Shown here one piece after another: positions 35,312 through 44,800 of a DNA stretch of 59,692 bases. How positions within the stretch are numbered: position 1 is the first letter of the stretch; each line of letters begins with the position of its first letter. The DNA lies in the IMG/VR virus record IMGVR_UViG_3300042453_002905, positions 1 through 59,692 of that record, one strand, 5' to 3'. The notes beneath the pieces are model-generated. The model searched no databases, had not been told where the DNA came from, and saw only the letters and a program-made list of their open reading frames with translations. Made by a program: the position numbers and the translations under genes. Source of the stretch: a virus.

Positions 35312-37294
35312 CTATCCAAACAGAAACGAGAAACCCGCGCCGCCGCCGCCACTTCCACCCTGCGACGCTACCTCGTCGGTCAAGACACGCCACCGCCCGC
35401 TGATGCCGTCGTACCACACACTCGCCGAGTCGCCGTCGCCTAGCTCGATGTTGCCAGAGGAAATGGTAAAGCGATTCGTCTCCGCAGAACTGGTGCTCCC
35501 GGTCGCCAGCGTGACAACGTGCGTGCTGACATTGTAGAGCAGACGCACCACGCCGTCCTCGCCCCCGGCGATTCCGGTGAGCGTGACGTTCGCGGACGGA
35601 TTGAGCCGAATGATATTGCCGCTGCCGATCGCGTAGTCGTTCTGGCTGGTCGATAGCGACTTTGTTTCTACCAGGGCTGCTGTCGTGCCGACGATTCCGC
35701 CGTTCGCGCCGATCGTGATCTCGCCCGCCGCCGTATTTCGACTGATCGCAATCCCAGCCCCTGCGACCACGACGGGATCGACGACGCTGTACCGCGTTGC
35801 CCACGAGGCATTGGTGCCATCGGTCGTGAGGAGCCTTGTCGAGTTGCCGCCCTGCGAGGGGAGTGCATCGCCCAGAGCGATCGTCACCACGCCGGTCTGC
35901 CCGTTGACGCTGACCACATTCGCGACGCTGGTCAGGTTCGTGATGTCGCCGGCGACGTGAGTATGGACCGCCGAGGCGGCCGAAACATCAACACTTGTCA
36001 GCGAAACAGTGCCGGTCTTGCCGTTGACGGAGCTAACAGGAAAAGCCAGATCAGTCACGTTAGCCATGACGTGGGTGTGGACGGCCGAGGCGGCCGAAAC
36101 ATCAACGCTTGTCAGCGAAACAGTGCCGGTCTTGCCGTTGACGGAGTTGACCGGAAACGCGAGGTCTGTCACGTCGGCCATGACGTGGGTGTGGACGGCC
36201 GAGGCGGCCGAAACATCAACACTTGTCAGCGAAACAGTGCCGGTCTTGCCGTTGACGGAGCTAACAGGAAAAGCCAGATCAGTCACGTTAGCCATGACGT
36301 GAGTGTGTACTGCCGAGGCGGCCCCAACATCGGCCGCAGATGGCATCTGATGGACGTGATCGGATCGCGCCGCCAATCCGCTGATGCCAGCCGTCGGCGA
36401 GCCAAGAGCCTGGGGGAGTGCGTCAGACAGATCGGCCCCGCCGCCTCCCGTGCCTCCGCTGGCTTCGATGGTGATGCTTGAGCCAGATGTGCTCACGGTC
36501 ACGCCTACGCCACCGACGATTACAGGGGTGCCGGTGATGCCGTTGACAGATACGACGTTCGCGACGCTTGTCAGGTTTGTGATGTCGCTGGCGACGTGAG
36601 TATGGACCGCCGAGGCCGCCGAAACGTCGACGCTCGTAAGGGAGACCGTGCCGGTCTTGCCGTTGACGGAGTTGACCGGAAACGAGAGGTCTGTCACGTC
36701 GGCCATGACGTGAGAATGCACGGCCGACGCCGCCGACACGTCGACACTCGTCAGCGATACTGTGCCGGTCTTGCCGTTGACGGAGTTGACCGGAAACGCA
36801 AGGTCTGTGATTTGGATGACCGAGTGCGTGTGCGATGCTGGCGTGAAGCTGTTGGGAATATTGGAGAGCGACGTGTAGGAGCCACTGGTCGCGACGGGAG
36901 CCAGCCCGCTCACGTCGCCGGCCACCAGCGAGACGACACCCGTGCGGCCTGCCACCGACTGCACCGGAGCGGCTGCCGAGGCAGCGGCAGTGAACCCGAC
37001 GACGTCGGTTGTGCTGTGAGTATGGGCGGCCAGGGCTGCGGTGAGATCAGAGGCGGTCAGGCTGACTGCGCCGGTCTTGCCATTGACGCTCTGCACTGGA
37101 ACGTCGCGGCCGACGATCGTGAAGACGCCAGAAGTCGTCGTGACCGTGATATTCGCGCCGGCTGCCACCTGCAACGACGGCACGCCACCGCCGTTGCCGA
37201 CAAACGTCGTGCCGATCGCGACCTGCACGCCGTCGCTGCTGCCGATCGTCGCGTTGATGCCGGTCGACCCGACGACAGTGACATTAATGCTCAT
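35312..37294 (-). CDS. Long tail fibre with HxH shaft repeats, 660 aa
   Basis: The shaft has near-identical 38-residue repeats, each with VNSVNGKTGTVSLTSVDV, SAASAVHTHV and a DLAFP block, so every unit ends with an HxH pair. Such HxH motifs coordinate iron in trimeric phage needles (T4 gp37 type). The tip (about 530-660) is Gly/Ser-rich with a repeated TGSTSSAET and a GGSGGGGAGFSFLFG end. The repeats cover DNA 35961-36302 and 36600-36830. Confidence 0.85.
   Translation of the reverse strand: MSINVTVVGSTGINATIGSSDGVQVAIGTTFVGNGGGVPSLQVAAGANITVTTTSGVFTIVGRDVPVQSVNGKTGAVSLTASDLTAALAAHTHSTTDVVGFTAAASAAAPVQSVAGRTGVVSLVAGDVSGLAPVATSGSYTSLSNIPNSFTPASHTHSVIQITDLAFPVNSVNGKTGTVSLTSVDVSAASAVHSHVMADVTDLSFPVNSVNGKTGTVSLTSVDVSAASAVHTHVASDITNLTSVANVVSVNGITGTPVIVGGVGVTVSTSGSSITIEASGGTGGGGADLSDALPQALGSPTAGISGLAARSDHVHQMPSAADVGAASAVHTHVMANVTDLAFPVSSVNGKTGTVSLTSVDVSAASAVHTHVMADVTDLAFPVNSVNGKTGTVSLTSVDVSAASAVHTHVMANVTDLAFPVSSVNGKTGTVSLTSVDVSAASAVHTHVAGDITNLTSVANVVSVNGQTGVVTIALGDALPSQGGNSTRLLTTDGTNASWATRYSVVDPVVVAGAGIAISRNTAAGEITIGANGGIVGTTAALVETKSLSTSQNDYAIGSGNIIRLNPSANVTLTGIAGGEDGVVRLLYNVSTHVVTLATGSTSSAETNRFTISSGNIELGDGDSASVWYDGISGRWRVLTDEVASQGGSGGGGAGFSFLFG
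35961..36302 (-). repeat. Three tandem 114-bp repeats in the fibre gene
   Basis: Units start at 35961, 36075 and 36189, each 114 bp and almost identical; the first and third share the longest stretches. A further, diverged pair at 36600 and 36714 has the same period. Repeats this similar in DNA can expand or shrink by slippage, which would change fibre length. Confidence 0.8.
36600..36827 (-). repeat. Second group of 114-bp fibre repeats
   Basis: Two more units (36600, 36714) with the same 114-bp period as 35961-36302 but more diverged, encoding the same SVNGKTGTVSL..HxH module. Sequence drift suggests an older duplication than the first group. Confidence 0.6.
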
Positions 37295-37662
37295 GGGTTA
37301 CGCACCGTCACGGTGCCGGAGAGGACGGTGCGGGTGAACAGCGTCGTATCAACCCAGCGCATATACCAGCGGTAGGCAATAGACGGCGACAGGAGGGCCG
37401 TCTGGGCCTCCGAGAGGCCGATGGTGATCTGGCCGGCAGCGAGGTTATTGTTTGAGATCGAAAAGACTGCGGCCGTGGACCCCACTGTTTCGACAAAACC
37501 GGCCCCGCCGAGGCCGGCGGCGTACACGGCGTTGACATAGATTTTCGTCTCGATCTGAAAGCCCGTAAGGTCGCGGTCGAAATCCAACGCGACCGCCAGT
37601 TCGTCCCCTTGGACGAATTCCAACGATAGCTCTCCCGGTAGCTGGCGGAAAATCTCGCTCAT
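37291..37662 (-). CDS. BppU-like baseplate/fibre protein, 123 aa (copy 2)
   Basis: RQLPGELSLEFVQGDELAVALDFDRDLTGFQIETKIYV ... AAGQITIGLSEAQTALLSPSIAYRWYMRW parallels 30365-30679 block by block (PGxLSLxFxxGDE, LTGF, GQxxxGLSEAQTALL, Y.W...W). It sits directly upstream of the long HxH fibre, as the first copy sits upstream of its short fibre. ATG 37662 is only nine bases from a TACAAT element. Confidence 0.65.
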   Translation of the reverse strand: MSEIFRQLPGELSLEFVQGDELAVALDFDRDLTGFQIETKIYVNAVYAAGLGGAGFVETVGSTAAVFSISNNNLAAGQITIGLSEAQTALLSPSIAYRWYMRWVDTTLFTRTVLSGTVTVRNP

Positions 37663-37670
37663 AAGCCTCT

Positions 37671-37690
37671 ATTGTACCCTTCAGTAGCCT
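37671..37690 (-). promoter_or_regulatory. Promoter-like element AGGCTAC-N7-TACAAT
   Basis: AGGCTAC (37690-37684), seven bases, TACAAT (37676-37671), then AGAGG and the ATG at 37662. The gap 37663-37691 contains nothing else. With -10 this near to the ATG, a transcript would be almost leaderless. Confidence 0.5.
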
Positions 37691-37691
37691 G

Positions 37692-38138
37692 TTACTCAGC
37701 GGCTTCTGCCTTCCGTGCATTCTTGATCGCCCGCTTGACCAGCATCCGGCCCGCCATATCGATGAACGGAAGCCCGCGCTTCGTCGCCTCCTCGCGGAGC
37801 CAGCCGACGATTTCGTCGAGGTTCGCCTCGCACCAATCGCAGCCCTTCTCGTCCATCGTGCGGGCGCGGGCGTTGCAGGAGCAGTCTGGAGATGCCGTGA
37901 TGCCGACGCGGGCAAGGAGTTTCTTCAGTTCGCTGCCTGGCCCGTGCATCGTTGCTGGCGGTGCCTCTGGCGGCGGCTCGTGCCCCGGCTTCGGCGTGGC
38001 GGGATACGCCGGATGCTCGGTGTCAATCGTCCACGAGTCGCCGTCCTGAGCGACCACGCAGGGCATCACCTCGTCAAGCGTGTAGCCACGCTCGCGGCAG
38101 CGGAACTCCAAAAAACTACGGTGGCAAGTGTGGTTCAT
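37692..38138 (-). CDS. Cysteine-rich conserved phage protein, 148 aa
   Basis: FRCRERGYTLDEVMPCVVAQDGDSWTIDTEHPAYP (about residues 12-47) is a motif seen again and again in uncultured aquatic phages. The C-terminus (SELKKLLARVGITASPDC, NARARTMDEKGCDWCEANLDEIVGWL) is a second recurrent module, a cysteine-bearing helical block. Function unknown in both. The Pro-rich linker (KPGHEPPPEAPP) joins them. Confidence 0.75.
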   Translation of the reverse strand: MNHTCHRSFLEFRCRERGYTLDEVMPCVVAQDGDSWTIDTEHPAYPATPKPGHEPPPEAPPATMHGPGSELKKLLARVGITASPDCSCNARARTMDEKGCDWCEANLDEIVGWLREEATKRGLPFIDMAGRMLVKRAIKNARKAEAAE

Positions 38139-39187
38139 GGTAGGGGGTTGCAGTCGCAACCATTGAGGCAAACAAAACTAAAGCTCCATGATGGACTGTT
38201 AACGGGCGTGCCGCCGGGAGTGCCGTCGAACTGGGTAAAAGTAAAACAGTCGCATTCAGGGCCAACCAAAGATTCTGCGCCTTCGTTGCATGGCCCAATG
38301 TATTGCATGACTGCCCCAATCCTAACAGTGATAGTCGCCACCCCGTTTGGCTTGCAAAAGTCCAGCGTGCCCGGCAGTGGCACTTCGCCTTCGCCGTAGT
38401 CTATGGTCACATTCAGCGGGTCGGTTTCGTGTACCCTGGCTTGTCCGATTCGCAATCGTGCGCCACTCACAAAGACACGCGCCGTAAACGGCCCTGACTC
38501 AACGCTGAATGTCACCGTTCGGCCCGTGCCGGCGTTGCACGGGCTGAACGACTGATCGTTAAGTCCGCACGGAGTCGGCGGGACGGATTGGCACTGACGC
38601 TGATTCGGAAAGACGCCAGCGGAGCCGCTTGGGGTGCAGCAAAACGGCTTGCTGTCGGGGCAGCATGACCCGTTTATAGCGCCAGACGCAGGCGACCCAC
38701 TTTGATTTGTGCAGCATATCGTTTGGCAGCACGCACCAGTGCCGTCGTCGACATACGTTGCACGGCAGCACGTACCAGACCATTGCTTTGTTTGCTGGTT
38801 GTAAACGTATGGGTCGCAGGTGGGGCAGCACGGGTTAGGTGAGCAGGGGATATTGTCACCGACGAACACGCCTTGCCTAATAATCGGCGCGAATATTGTG
38901 CCGACATTAAACCCAACTTCGCACTGCTCCTCGCTTTTCTGGTAGCACGTTGGCCCAACGCAGCACGCTCCAACGTTGCATGGATTCGGGCTGCACGAAG
39001 TGCCGACGCCTTGAAAACCAAACCCCTGCGATTCGTCACACTGACACTGCGGCTTGACGCTGCACGTCGTGCCGTTGCAGCAGGCACCCTCCTTGCAGGC
39101 TTCGAGGCACTCGGCTTCGGTGGCGAAGCCTCCGGTGCCAATTTTGCCGTGGCCGGATGGGACGTTGTTGGATTGGTAGCAGGGCAT
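38135..39187 (-). CDS. Cysteine-rich virion protein, 350 aa
   Basis: About 38 cysteines in 350 residues, mostly in the first 210, with repeated GACCxGTTC...CQC...GVGTSC spacing. The second half is a beta domain (RTVTFSVESGPFTARVFVSGARLRIGQARV). Paralogous to the protein at 39212-40105 by the shared cysteine pattern. Such Cys content is unusual for a cytoplasmically folded phage protein. It may be oxidised only once released, or may coordinate metal. Confidence 0.7.
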   Translation of the reverse strand: MPCYQSNNVPSGHGKIGTGGFATEAECLEACKEGACCNGTTCSVKPQCQCDESQGFGFQGVGTSCSPNPCNVGACCVGPTCYQKSEEQCEVGFNVGTIFAPIIRQGVFVGDNIPCSPNPCCPTCDPYVYNQQTKQWSGTCCRATYVDDGTGACCQTICCTNQSGSPASGAINGSCCPDSKPFCCTPSGSAGVFPNQRQCQSVPPTPCGLNDQSFSPCNAGTGRTVTFSVESGPFTARVFVSGARLRIGQARVHETDPLNVTIDYGEGEVPLPGTLDFCKPNGVATITVRIGAVMQYIGPCNEGAESLVGPECDCFTFTQFDGTPGGTPVNSPSWSFSFVCLNGCDCNPLP

Positions 39188-39211
39188 TGTGCGTTTATCG
39201 GTGGCAGGTGG

Positions 39212-40105
39212 TCATGGGAGGGGGTTGGCGGTTATTCTAACACTGGCGCTCCCGCTCATGCCGCCGATGGTCACTTCAGGGAGTTGCACATTCCACATAT
39301 CTGACTCTGTTATCTCCTTCGAGAAGTTGACGCTGATGTTGTCGCAGCCAGGTGGCCTTGGTGAGCGAGCCTCTCCAACAGTTACAAATCCATACAATGT
39401 TCTCGTTCCAAGGCACGGCGCAACTGACTCCACCTGCCAGCCATTTACGTTGTCTATGTCAGAGACATACTGAGCTGACAGCCTCCACTCGTCCTGGCAT
39501 TGATTTCCGTCAAGTAGGGCATGTGAGTAGCTGGCTGTCAGAAACGTAAAGTCTCCGGTGTTGTTTTGTCCGCAGGTTCCTACTACATATCTTGCACACT
39601 GCCCGAAGGAGTCGACGCGAGTGAGTGTGTACGAGCCAGAAACCGCAAGCGATGATCCTAAGTTAGTCTTGTATAGGCCGTTGATAAACGTTCGACCCCC
39701 GATAACCAAGTCTTGTACGTTGATGGAAACTTCTAGGTTTAATGTATTCGGAAAGTCGTAGCAGCACACGTCGCATGGAAGGCACGGCGAGGTTCCCGAG
39801 CATGGTATTGGCCGGTAGATACCGCCGCTTTCTGCACACTGCTCTTGTGTTTTTGAGGTGCAGACAAAGGAGGTTCCATTCCATTCGCAGCAAGATGAAC
39901 ACGCAATTCCCCCACACGTCGTCCCCACCCCTTTAAACACCTCCCCATTCTCCGTATCGCAATCGCACCGCTGCACAACGCGGCATTCCGTCCCGTCGCA
40001 GCACGCCCCAGCGTCAGGGGCGTAGCACGACCAGCCGCAGCAAGTACAGGTTGTCTGAAGCGACCCGCCTTTGACCAACAGTGCTCCATTGCGGACGTTT
40101 AGCAC
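39212..40105 (-). CDS. Second cysteine-rich virion protein, 297 aa (GTG start)
   Basis: GTG 40105 overlaps the upstream stop. The pattern GACCDGTECRVVQRCDCDTENGEVFKGVGTTC repeats the module of the neighbour (GACCNGTTC...CQC...GVGTSC), with about 25 cysteines in all. The C-terminal half is a beta-rich domain ending in GSASVRITANPLP. Sits between tail protein genes, so probably a virion tip or decoration protein. Confidence 0.7.
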   Translation of the reverse strand: MLNVRNGALLVKGGSLQTTCTCCGWSCYAPDAGACCDGTECRVVQRCDCDTENGEVFKGVGTTCGGIACSSCCEWNGTSFVCTSKTQEQCAESGGIYRPIPCSGTSPCLPCDVCCYDFPNTLNLEVSINVQDLVIGGRTFINGLYKTNLGSSLAVSGSYTLTRVDSFGQCARYVVGTCGQNNTGDFTFLTASYSHALLDGNQCQDEWRLSAQYVSDIDNVNGWQVESVAPCLGTRTLYGFVTVGEARSPRPPGCDNISVNFSKEITESDMWNVQLPEVTIGGMSGSASVRITANPLP

Positions 40106-40554
40106 GCTGTCGTCCCCACTGTCTGAACGCTTGCCGTCGCCGTCGCCACGACAGTGACAACGGCCCGCGTGAACTGGAGGCCCGCCGTAGTCAATGTTGC
40201 CCCAGTAATGACGGTCATCGTCGTGTGAACGTCTTGCACCAGATACCACGCCGTGCCGTCTTTCGCGATGGCGCAGGTGCTGTTGCCGTTGTTGGGCAGA
40301 TCGTAGAAAAGATTTACCGCCGACACCGTATTCGGCGTCGATGTCACGCCGCGAAACGTCACCGTCTTCGAGGCGTTGATCGACCACGAGCCGGTGAAGG
40401 TGCAGATGCGGAAGGTCTTGGATTGGGGCTGCTGCAAAGTCTCGAAGCGTGTCTGAATCAGCGTCGTCTTCTGCTGCGACGGCATCCCCTCCACGGTCGC
40501 CAGCGCATTGTCGACTCGCTGCTTATACGGCTCGCTGAGTATGTAGGAGGGCAT
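40099..40554 (-). CDS. Virion-associated hypothetical protein, 151 aa
   Basis: Start ATG 40554. The helical N-terminal quarter (PYKQRVDNALATVEGM) is followed by beta-rich sequence (SKTFRICTFTGSWSINASKTVTFRGVTST) ending in a valine/threonine stretch. Comparable proteins occur in phage tail-fibre clusters; no family name. Confidence 0.55.
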   Translation of the reverse strand: MPSYILSEPYKQRVDNALATVEGMPSQQKTTLIQTRFETLQQPQSKTFRICTFTGSWSINASKTVTFRGVTSTPNTVSAVNLFYDLPNNGNSTCAIAKDGTAWYLVQDVHTTMTVITGATLTTAGLQFTRAVVTVVATATASVQTVGTTAC

Positions 40555-40556
40555 GG

Positions 40557-41810
40557 CTAAAAGGGTGGGAGGCGAAGGTTGAGCGCGCCAAAATTAAAGT
40601 GATCGTGAACGCCGAAGCGGTTTATGATTGGAAACAGCGTGTGCTTCCTTGGGTGGCCGCTGTCGTCCAGAAGCACGGGTTGTGCAGATGGGGTTTGCGA
40701 TGCGCCGCCGCCCTGGTAGGAAAAGACCTTAACCATTGCCCTGTGAATCTCCCCGGCGTCAACTCCCTCAGGAAGCGACAGCGGTTCCTCGATCTTGCCA
40801 TAGTATTCGGTGCCTTCCTTGCCGTGCTTGAGCGGCTGGCCGAAGACGTCTCGCTTGTCGGCGTCCAGAAGGTTTGCAGCAGGCGGGACGTATGTTTTCA
40901 CATTAAATCCTGTCTGCGGCATCGCTATGTCCCAGCCGATAGCGACGTCATGGTCTGGCTCGGCAGGCGCAGGGGGGAATCCCAAGAGGTTAATCGTTAT
41001 GTGCTGGAAGTTCTTTCTGTAAGCGAACTCATACGAAACCATGTATCCGCGATATAGCGTCCCGCCCCATGACTCAACGTGCTGCTCAATGTTGCACGCT
41101 TTGAATAGCGTCGACCTAGGGAATAGGTTCAAGCTGCCGAATGACCCCTGATTCCCGTTTACCATGCCGACTAGGTGGAGCTTCCATGTCGGGTCTGCTA
41201 TCTCAAACTGCCTGAATGAAAAGTTGACGACAGGCTCGTATCGTGAAACCCCATCATAAATGTCTTTGTTTGGGTTCGCCGCTGCCGTTCGCTCGCTTGC
41301 GATGGTGCTGTTCTCAACCCGAAGGGCTTTATTCTCTGCCCCGAAAGGCCCAGCGCCAGGCGGTAGCCACGGTATTTCGGTGATTACAGTTGCCCTGGTG
41401 TACTCGTACCAACTGTACGCCGGCATCTCCATGTACGACGTGCTCACCGAGAACGACGCGAAGCGGAGGTCGGGAGCCGTGGCCCTTGGGTCGCCGCCAC
41501 CACCACCGCCACCACCGCCACCTCCTCCGCTGCTGCCAACGCCAGCCGACGACCGATACTGCGCCGTCACGATCCGCACCAGCCGGCTCTCGCCGTCGGC
41601 TCTGCCCTCGACGCTCACGCACGGGATCGGATTCGACGCTGAATACACGTCGCCGATGTTCACGCCGATCGCGGAGAAAATGTCGAGAGCCTCGTTCGGC
41701 TCATTCAGGATGATTTTGAACGTGCGAGTCGCCGAATCGGCGAGCGCGCCGCCGTCGGATGACCGCGAGAAGGTGTTGCCTTGGGCGAGTTCTGAGACGA
41801 GTTTTGGCAT
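40557..41810 (-). CDS. Tail-associated structural protein with polyglycine linker, 417 aa
   Basis: The N-terminal part (FKIILNEPNEALDIFSAIGVNIGDVYSASNPIPCVS) is a beta domain. Then comes a run of 12 glycines, and a long second domain (VVNFSFRQFEIADPTWKLHLVGMVNGNQ, YRGYMVSYEFAYRKNFQHITINLLGF). A flexible linker between two rigid parts fits a tail-tip/baseplate hub extension. Directly downstream of the tape measure. Confidence 0.6.
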   Translation of the reverse strand: MPKLVSELAQGNTFSRSSDGGALADSATRTFKIILNEPNEALDIFSAIGVNIGDVYSASNPIPCVSVEGRADGESRLVRIVTAQYRSSAGVGSSGGGGGGGGGGGGDPRATAPDLRFASFSVSTSYMEMPAYSWYEYTRATVITEIPWLPPGAGPFGAENKALRVENSTIASERTAAANPNKDIYDGVSRYEPVVNFSFRQFEIADPTWKLHLVGMVNGNQGSFGSLNLFPRSTLFKACNIEQHVESWGGTLYRGYMVSYEFAYRKNFQHITINLLGFPPAPAEPDHDVAIGWDIAMPQTGFNVKTYVPPAANLLDADKRDVFGQPLKHGKEGTEYYGKIEEPLSLPEGVDAGEIHRAMVKVFSYQGGGASQTPSAQPVLLDDSGHPRKHTLFPIINRFGVHDHFNFGALNLRLPPF

Positions 41811-41812
41811 GG

Positions 41813-44800
41813 TTAGACTGCTGCTTTCACTCCGTTGACTCCGTCCTTCACGGTGCGGAGCATTTCTTCAAGTACCGTCGACTGCCGTTGCAGTTCGACG
41901 AGGTTCTGGTCGCGGGCGGCGTCCTCTCCTCGCAGGAGCCGGTTCAGTTCGCGAGCACCCTCTTGCGTCGAGATGTCGGAGACGTTCAGGGCGGCTCGGC
42001 TCAGCCCTTGGAGGATCGCGTTCTCAACGGAGTCGGCGAGGCCGAAGATGGCCGGGGCGGCCTGCCTCGCCTGCTGATTCACGAACCTGTCGATCGCCAC
42101 CTGCTGTGCGGCGAAGTCGACGAGTCCACCGCCCTCGACGGCATCCTGGCCGAACGCCTGGCGAATGTCCTCGATTCCACGAGCCAAGTCTTCGGCCGCC
42201 TGCTGGGCAGGGGTCAGCGAGAGCCGTCGACCACGGGCTGCGGCTTGCCGCTGCTCCTCTTCTTGCGTCGAGGCGTCGCGAGCAGCGACCGCGGCGGGGT
42301 CGGCTGCGATCTGTGCGTCGATGGATGCCTCCAGCGCGGCTCTCTCCTGACGCAGTTGGGCCTGCGCTGAAGCGTCCAATGCGCCAGAAGCCAGTTGCTC
42401 ATTTATCTCACGGATGCGATTAAACGTGCCTTGGAGGGCCGGGTCGTTCTGTGCCTGCTCCTCAAGCCGCGCCCGTGCGTTGGCGATCTCCACCTGAGCC
42501 TGACGCTCCAGTTCGATCTGCCGCTGGAGGGCTGCATCGGCTGCGGCCCGCTCCTCGCGAGTCCTTGGAGTGCTAAATCCAAGGTCTTGCCGGCGAGCAT
42601 CGTCGGCCGCCTGCTGGGCCGACTGAAGGTTTTGGGCTGCTTCCTGAGACGCACGATTGAGTGCTTCGGCAAAACGATTGACGGCGAGTGTTGCCGCCTC
42701 GATGGCGGCGGCCTCGACGGCGAACGCCTGCTCGGCACGCTCTGCCCTTCGGGCGGCGAAGGGATTGTTCGGATCACGCTGGGCTGCTCGCGCCAGGGCG
42801 TCCCGGTTGGCCTGCAACTCGCGGAGGCGTCGAGCCAGTTGGCCCTCGGCTAGGCCAGCACCGGCGAGGTTTTGCTGGGCACGCTCCACGCGGGCCTGAA
42901 GCTGCCGCTGCGGGTCGACCGTGATCTCGCGACGCAGGGCGTCCGTGCGGGCGATGACATCGGCCTGGCGGGCACGGACTCGGTCGATACGGGCTTGGGC
43001 TTCGCCCTGCCGTCGAGTACGTTCATCGACTCCTTCGATTCGCCGAGCCGCCTCAAGGTCGATGAACGCTTGCCGCAGTTGCTCGCCAAGGAAGTTGGCT
43101 TGGGCCTCGAAGATTCTTGCTGAAGGTACTCCGAGCAGAATCGCGTCGGCGACGGCCTGCTGGGCTTGCTCGATTGCAATTGACGACCTGTTCCCAGACC
43201 GAATGATGGCGAGGGCTGCCTGGTCAAGCGCCCCACGAAGCGGGAGTTCAAGAGACGCCAACTGCTGCTGGAGGACATTGAGCCTGGCGGCGGCCCGATT
43301 GGCCTCTGGTGCGAAAAACCCTGCCCCCTCTGCGTCTGGCCGCAGGTTGGCGATTTCTGCTTCAAGAGCGCGACGCTGGGACTGGATCGCTTCCGCGGTG
43401 TCGCCTACATCAATGCCTGCGACCGACTGCTGAACTCTTGCCTCAATCGCCTCCGGAGTGAAGAGCCGCGGGTCAGCCCCCGTCCTCCGCCCTCTGTCGA
43501 ACTCGACGGTGCGCCTGGCCTCTGCAATGGCGTCTCTGATTTCGACGCCAGTGAACCGCCTGCTAAGTGCTGCCTGGGCCGCCTCGCGTTCCCTTCGGCG
43601 AGACTCCTCGACGCTTGCCTGAATAGCGGTCCTGGCACCGATGTCAGTCTGATCCTGTAGCTGACGTTGAAGCTGATTTTGCTGCGCTCGCTCTCGCTGC
43701 ACGGTCGGGTCATTGCCAAAGACAATTTCTTCTCGAAGCTCTCGCTGCTGATCGGCAAATCCAGACAACTGCCCCTCAAACGCCTGCGCCGCCCTCGCAG
43801 ACTCAGAGAAAGCGCGGTCTGAGATCGAGACTCCCAGCGTTGCGAAGGCGTCGGCTAGTTCCTCGACAAGCGTCTTCTGCCTTGCCAGCGAGTCATTCAG
43901 CGCCTTCGTCTGGTCTTCCGCCGTGCGGCCGTTGTTAATGTATTTAACGATCGCGACGGCTGCTTGGCCGGCAAGAACGGCACCGAGGGCGACGAACAGC
44001 CCAGTCGTGCCGCCAGCGACGAAGCCTAGCTGCGTAATGTTATTGCTGATCGCCCGCAGCTTTTGTTCGGGGCCGCCCACGGCTGAGAAGAAGTCGTCGA
44101 TCGCGAACGCCGCCTGGTTCAAGGCCAGGCTGATGTTGTCGGCACCGAAGCGGCCAACGTCGCCGGCTCGCCGAAGCTGGCCGCGAATGCGTCGCTGGGA
44201 GCCGGCACCACGAAGTTGCGACGTGGCTGCGATGGCCTCGTTTCTGGCAGTGTCGACGGCCGCACTTAGTTCGGCGTTGCCTGGATTTTCCAACGACAAC
44301 GCGACGGCCTCGCGAAAGCGGTTGAACGCCTGCACCGCCGGGCCGCTGGCCTGCGCCCCGACACGGCCGAGGATGTTGCGAAGCACCTCAAGCTCGCCAG
44401 CAGCGGAGCGGATGCGGCTGGCATTGATGAACTCGTCGAAATTGCCGAACTGGTCGCGAAGACCTTGAACCGACGAGGCCCGTCGAACGCCCGTCTCGAT
44501 GTCACGAACGCGGGCGGCTGCGGCGGCGATCTGCTCCTCCGTCGCGTCGGCGCTGTTGCGGAGATCAAGAAGCTCTTGTCGAGCCGCGGTCAGGGCAGGG
44601 ACGAAGCGGGACTGAATCGGGGCAGGCAGGCGGTCGAGGGCTGACTCCAGGGAGTTCACCTGGCCGACGATGACGCCGATCTGGCGGGTTGGGTCGGTGA
44701 GTGGCAGGCCGAGGCCGATTTGGTCTGGCGTCAGTGGAGGCGGTGGAGGCGGCGGCAGCGGCGGCCCTTGCGGGCCTTCGGCGATTCCGGCGATCCTGTT

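Noticed and set aside
33840-35804. Longer start of the propeller protein
   Set aside because: The extra 167 codons overlap the long fibre gene and are arginine-rich shadow; ATG 35303 is used.
35961-36302. CRISPR array
   Set aside because: The 114-bp units are coding, in frame, with no unique spacers; they encode fibre repeats.
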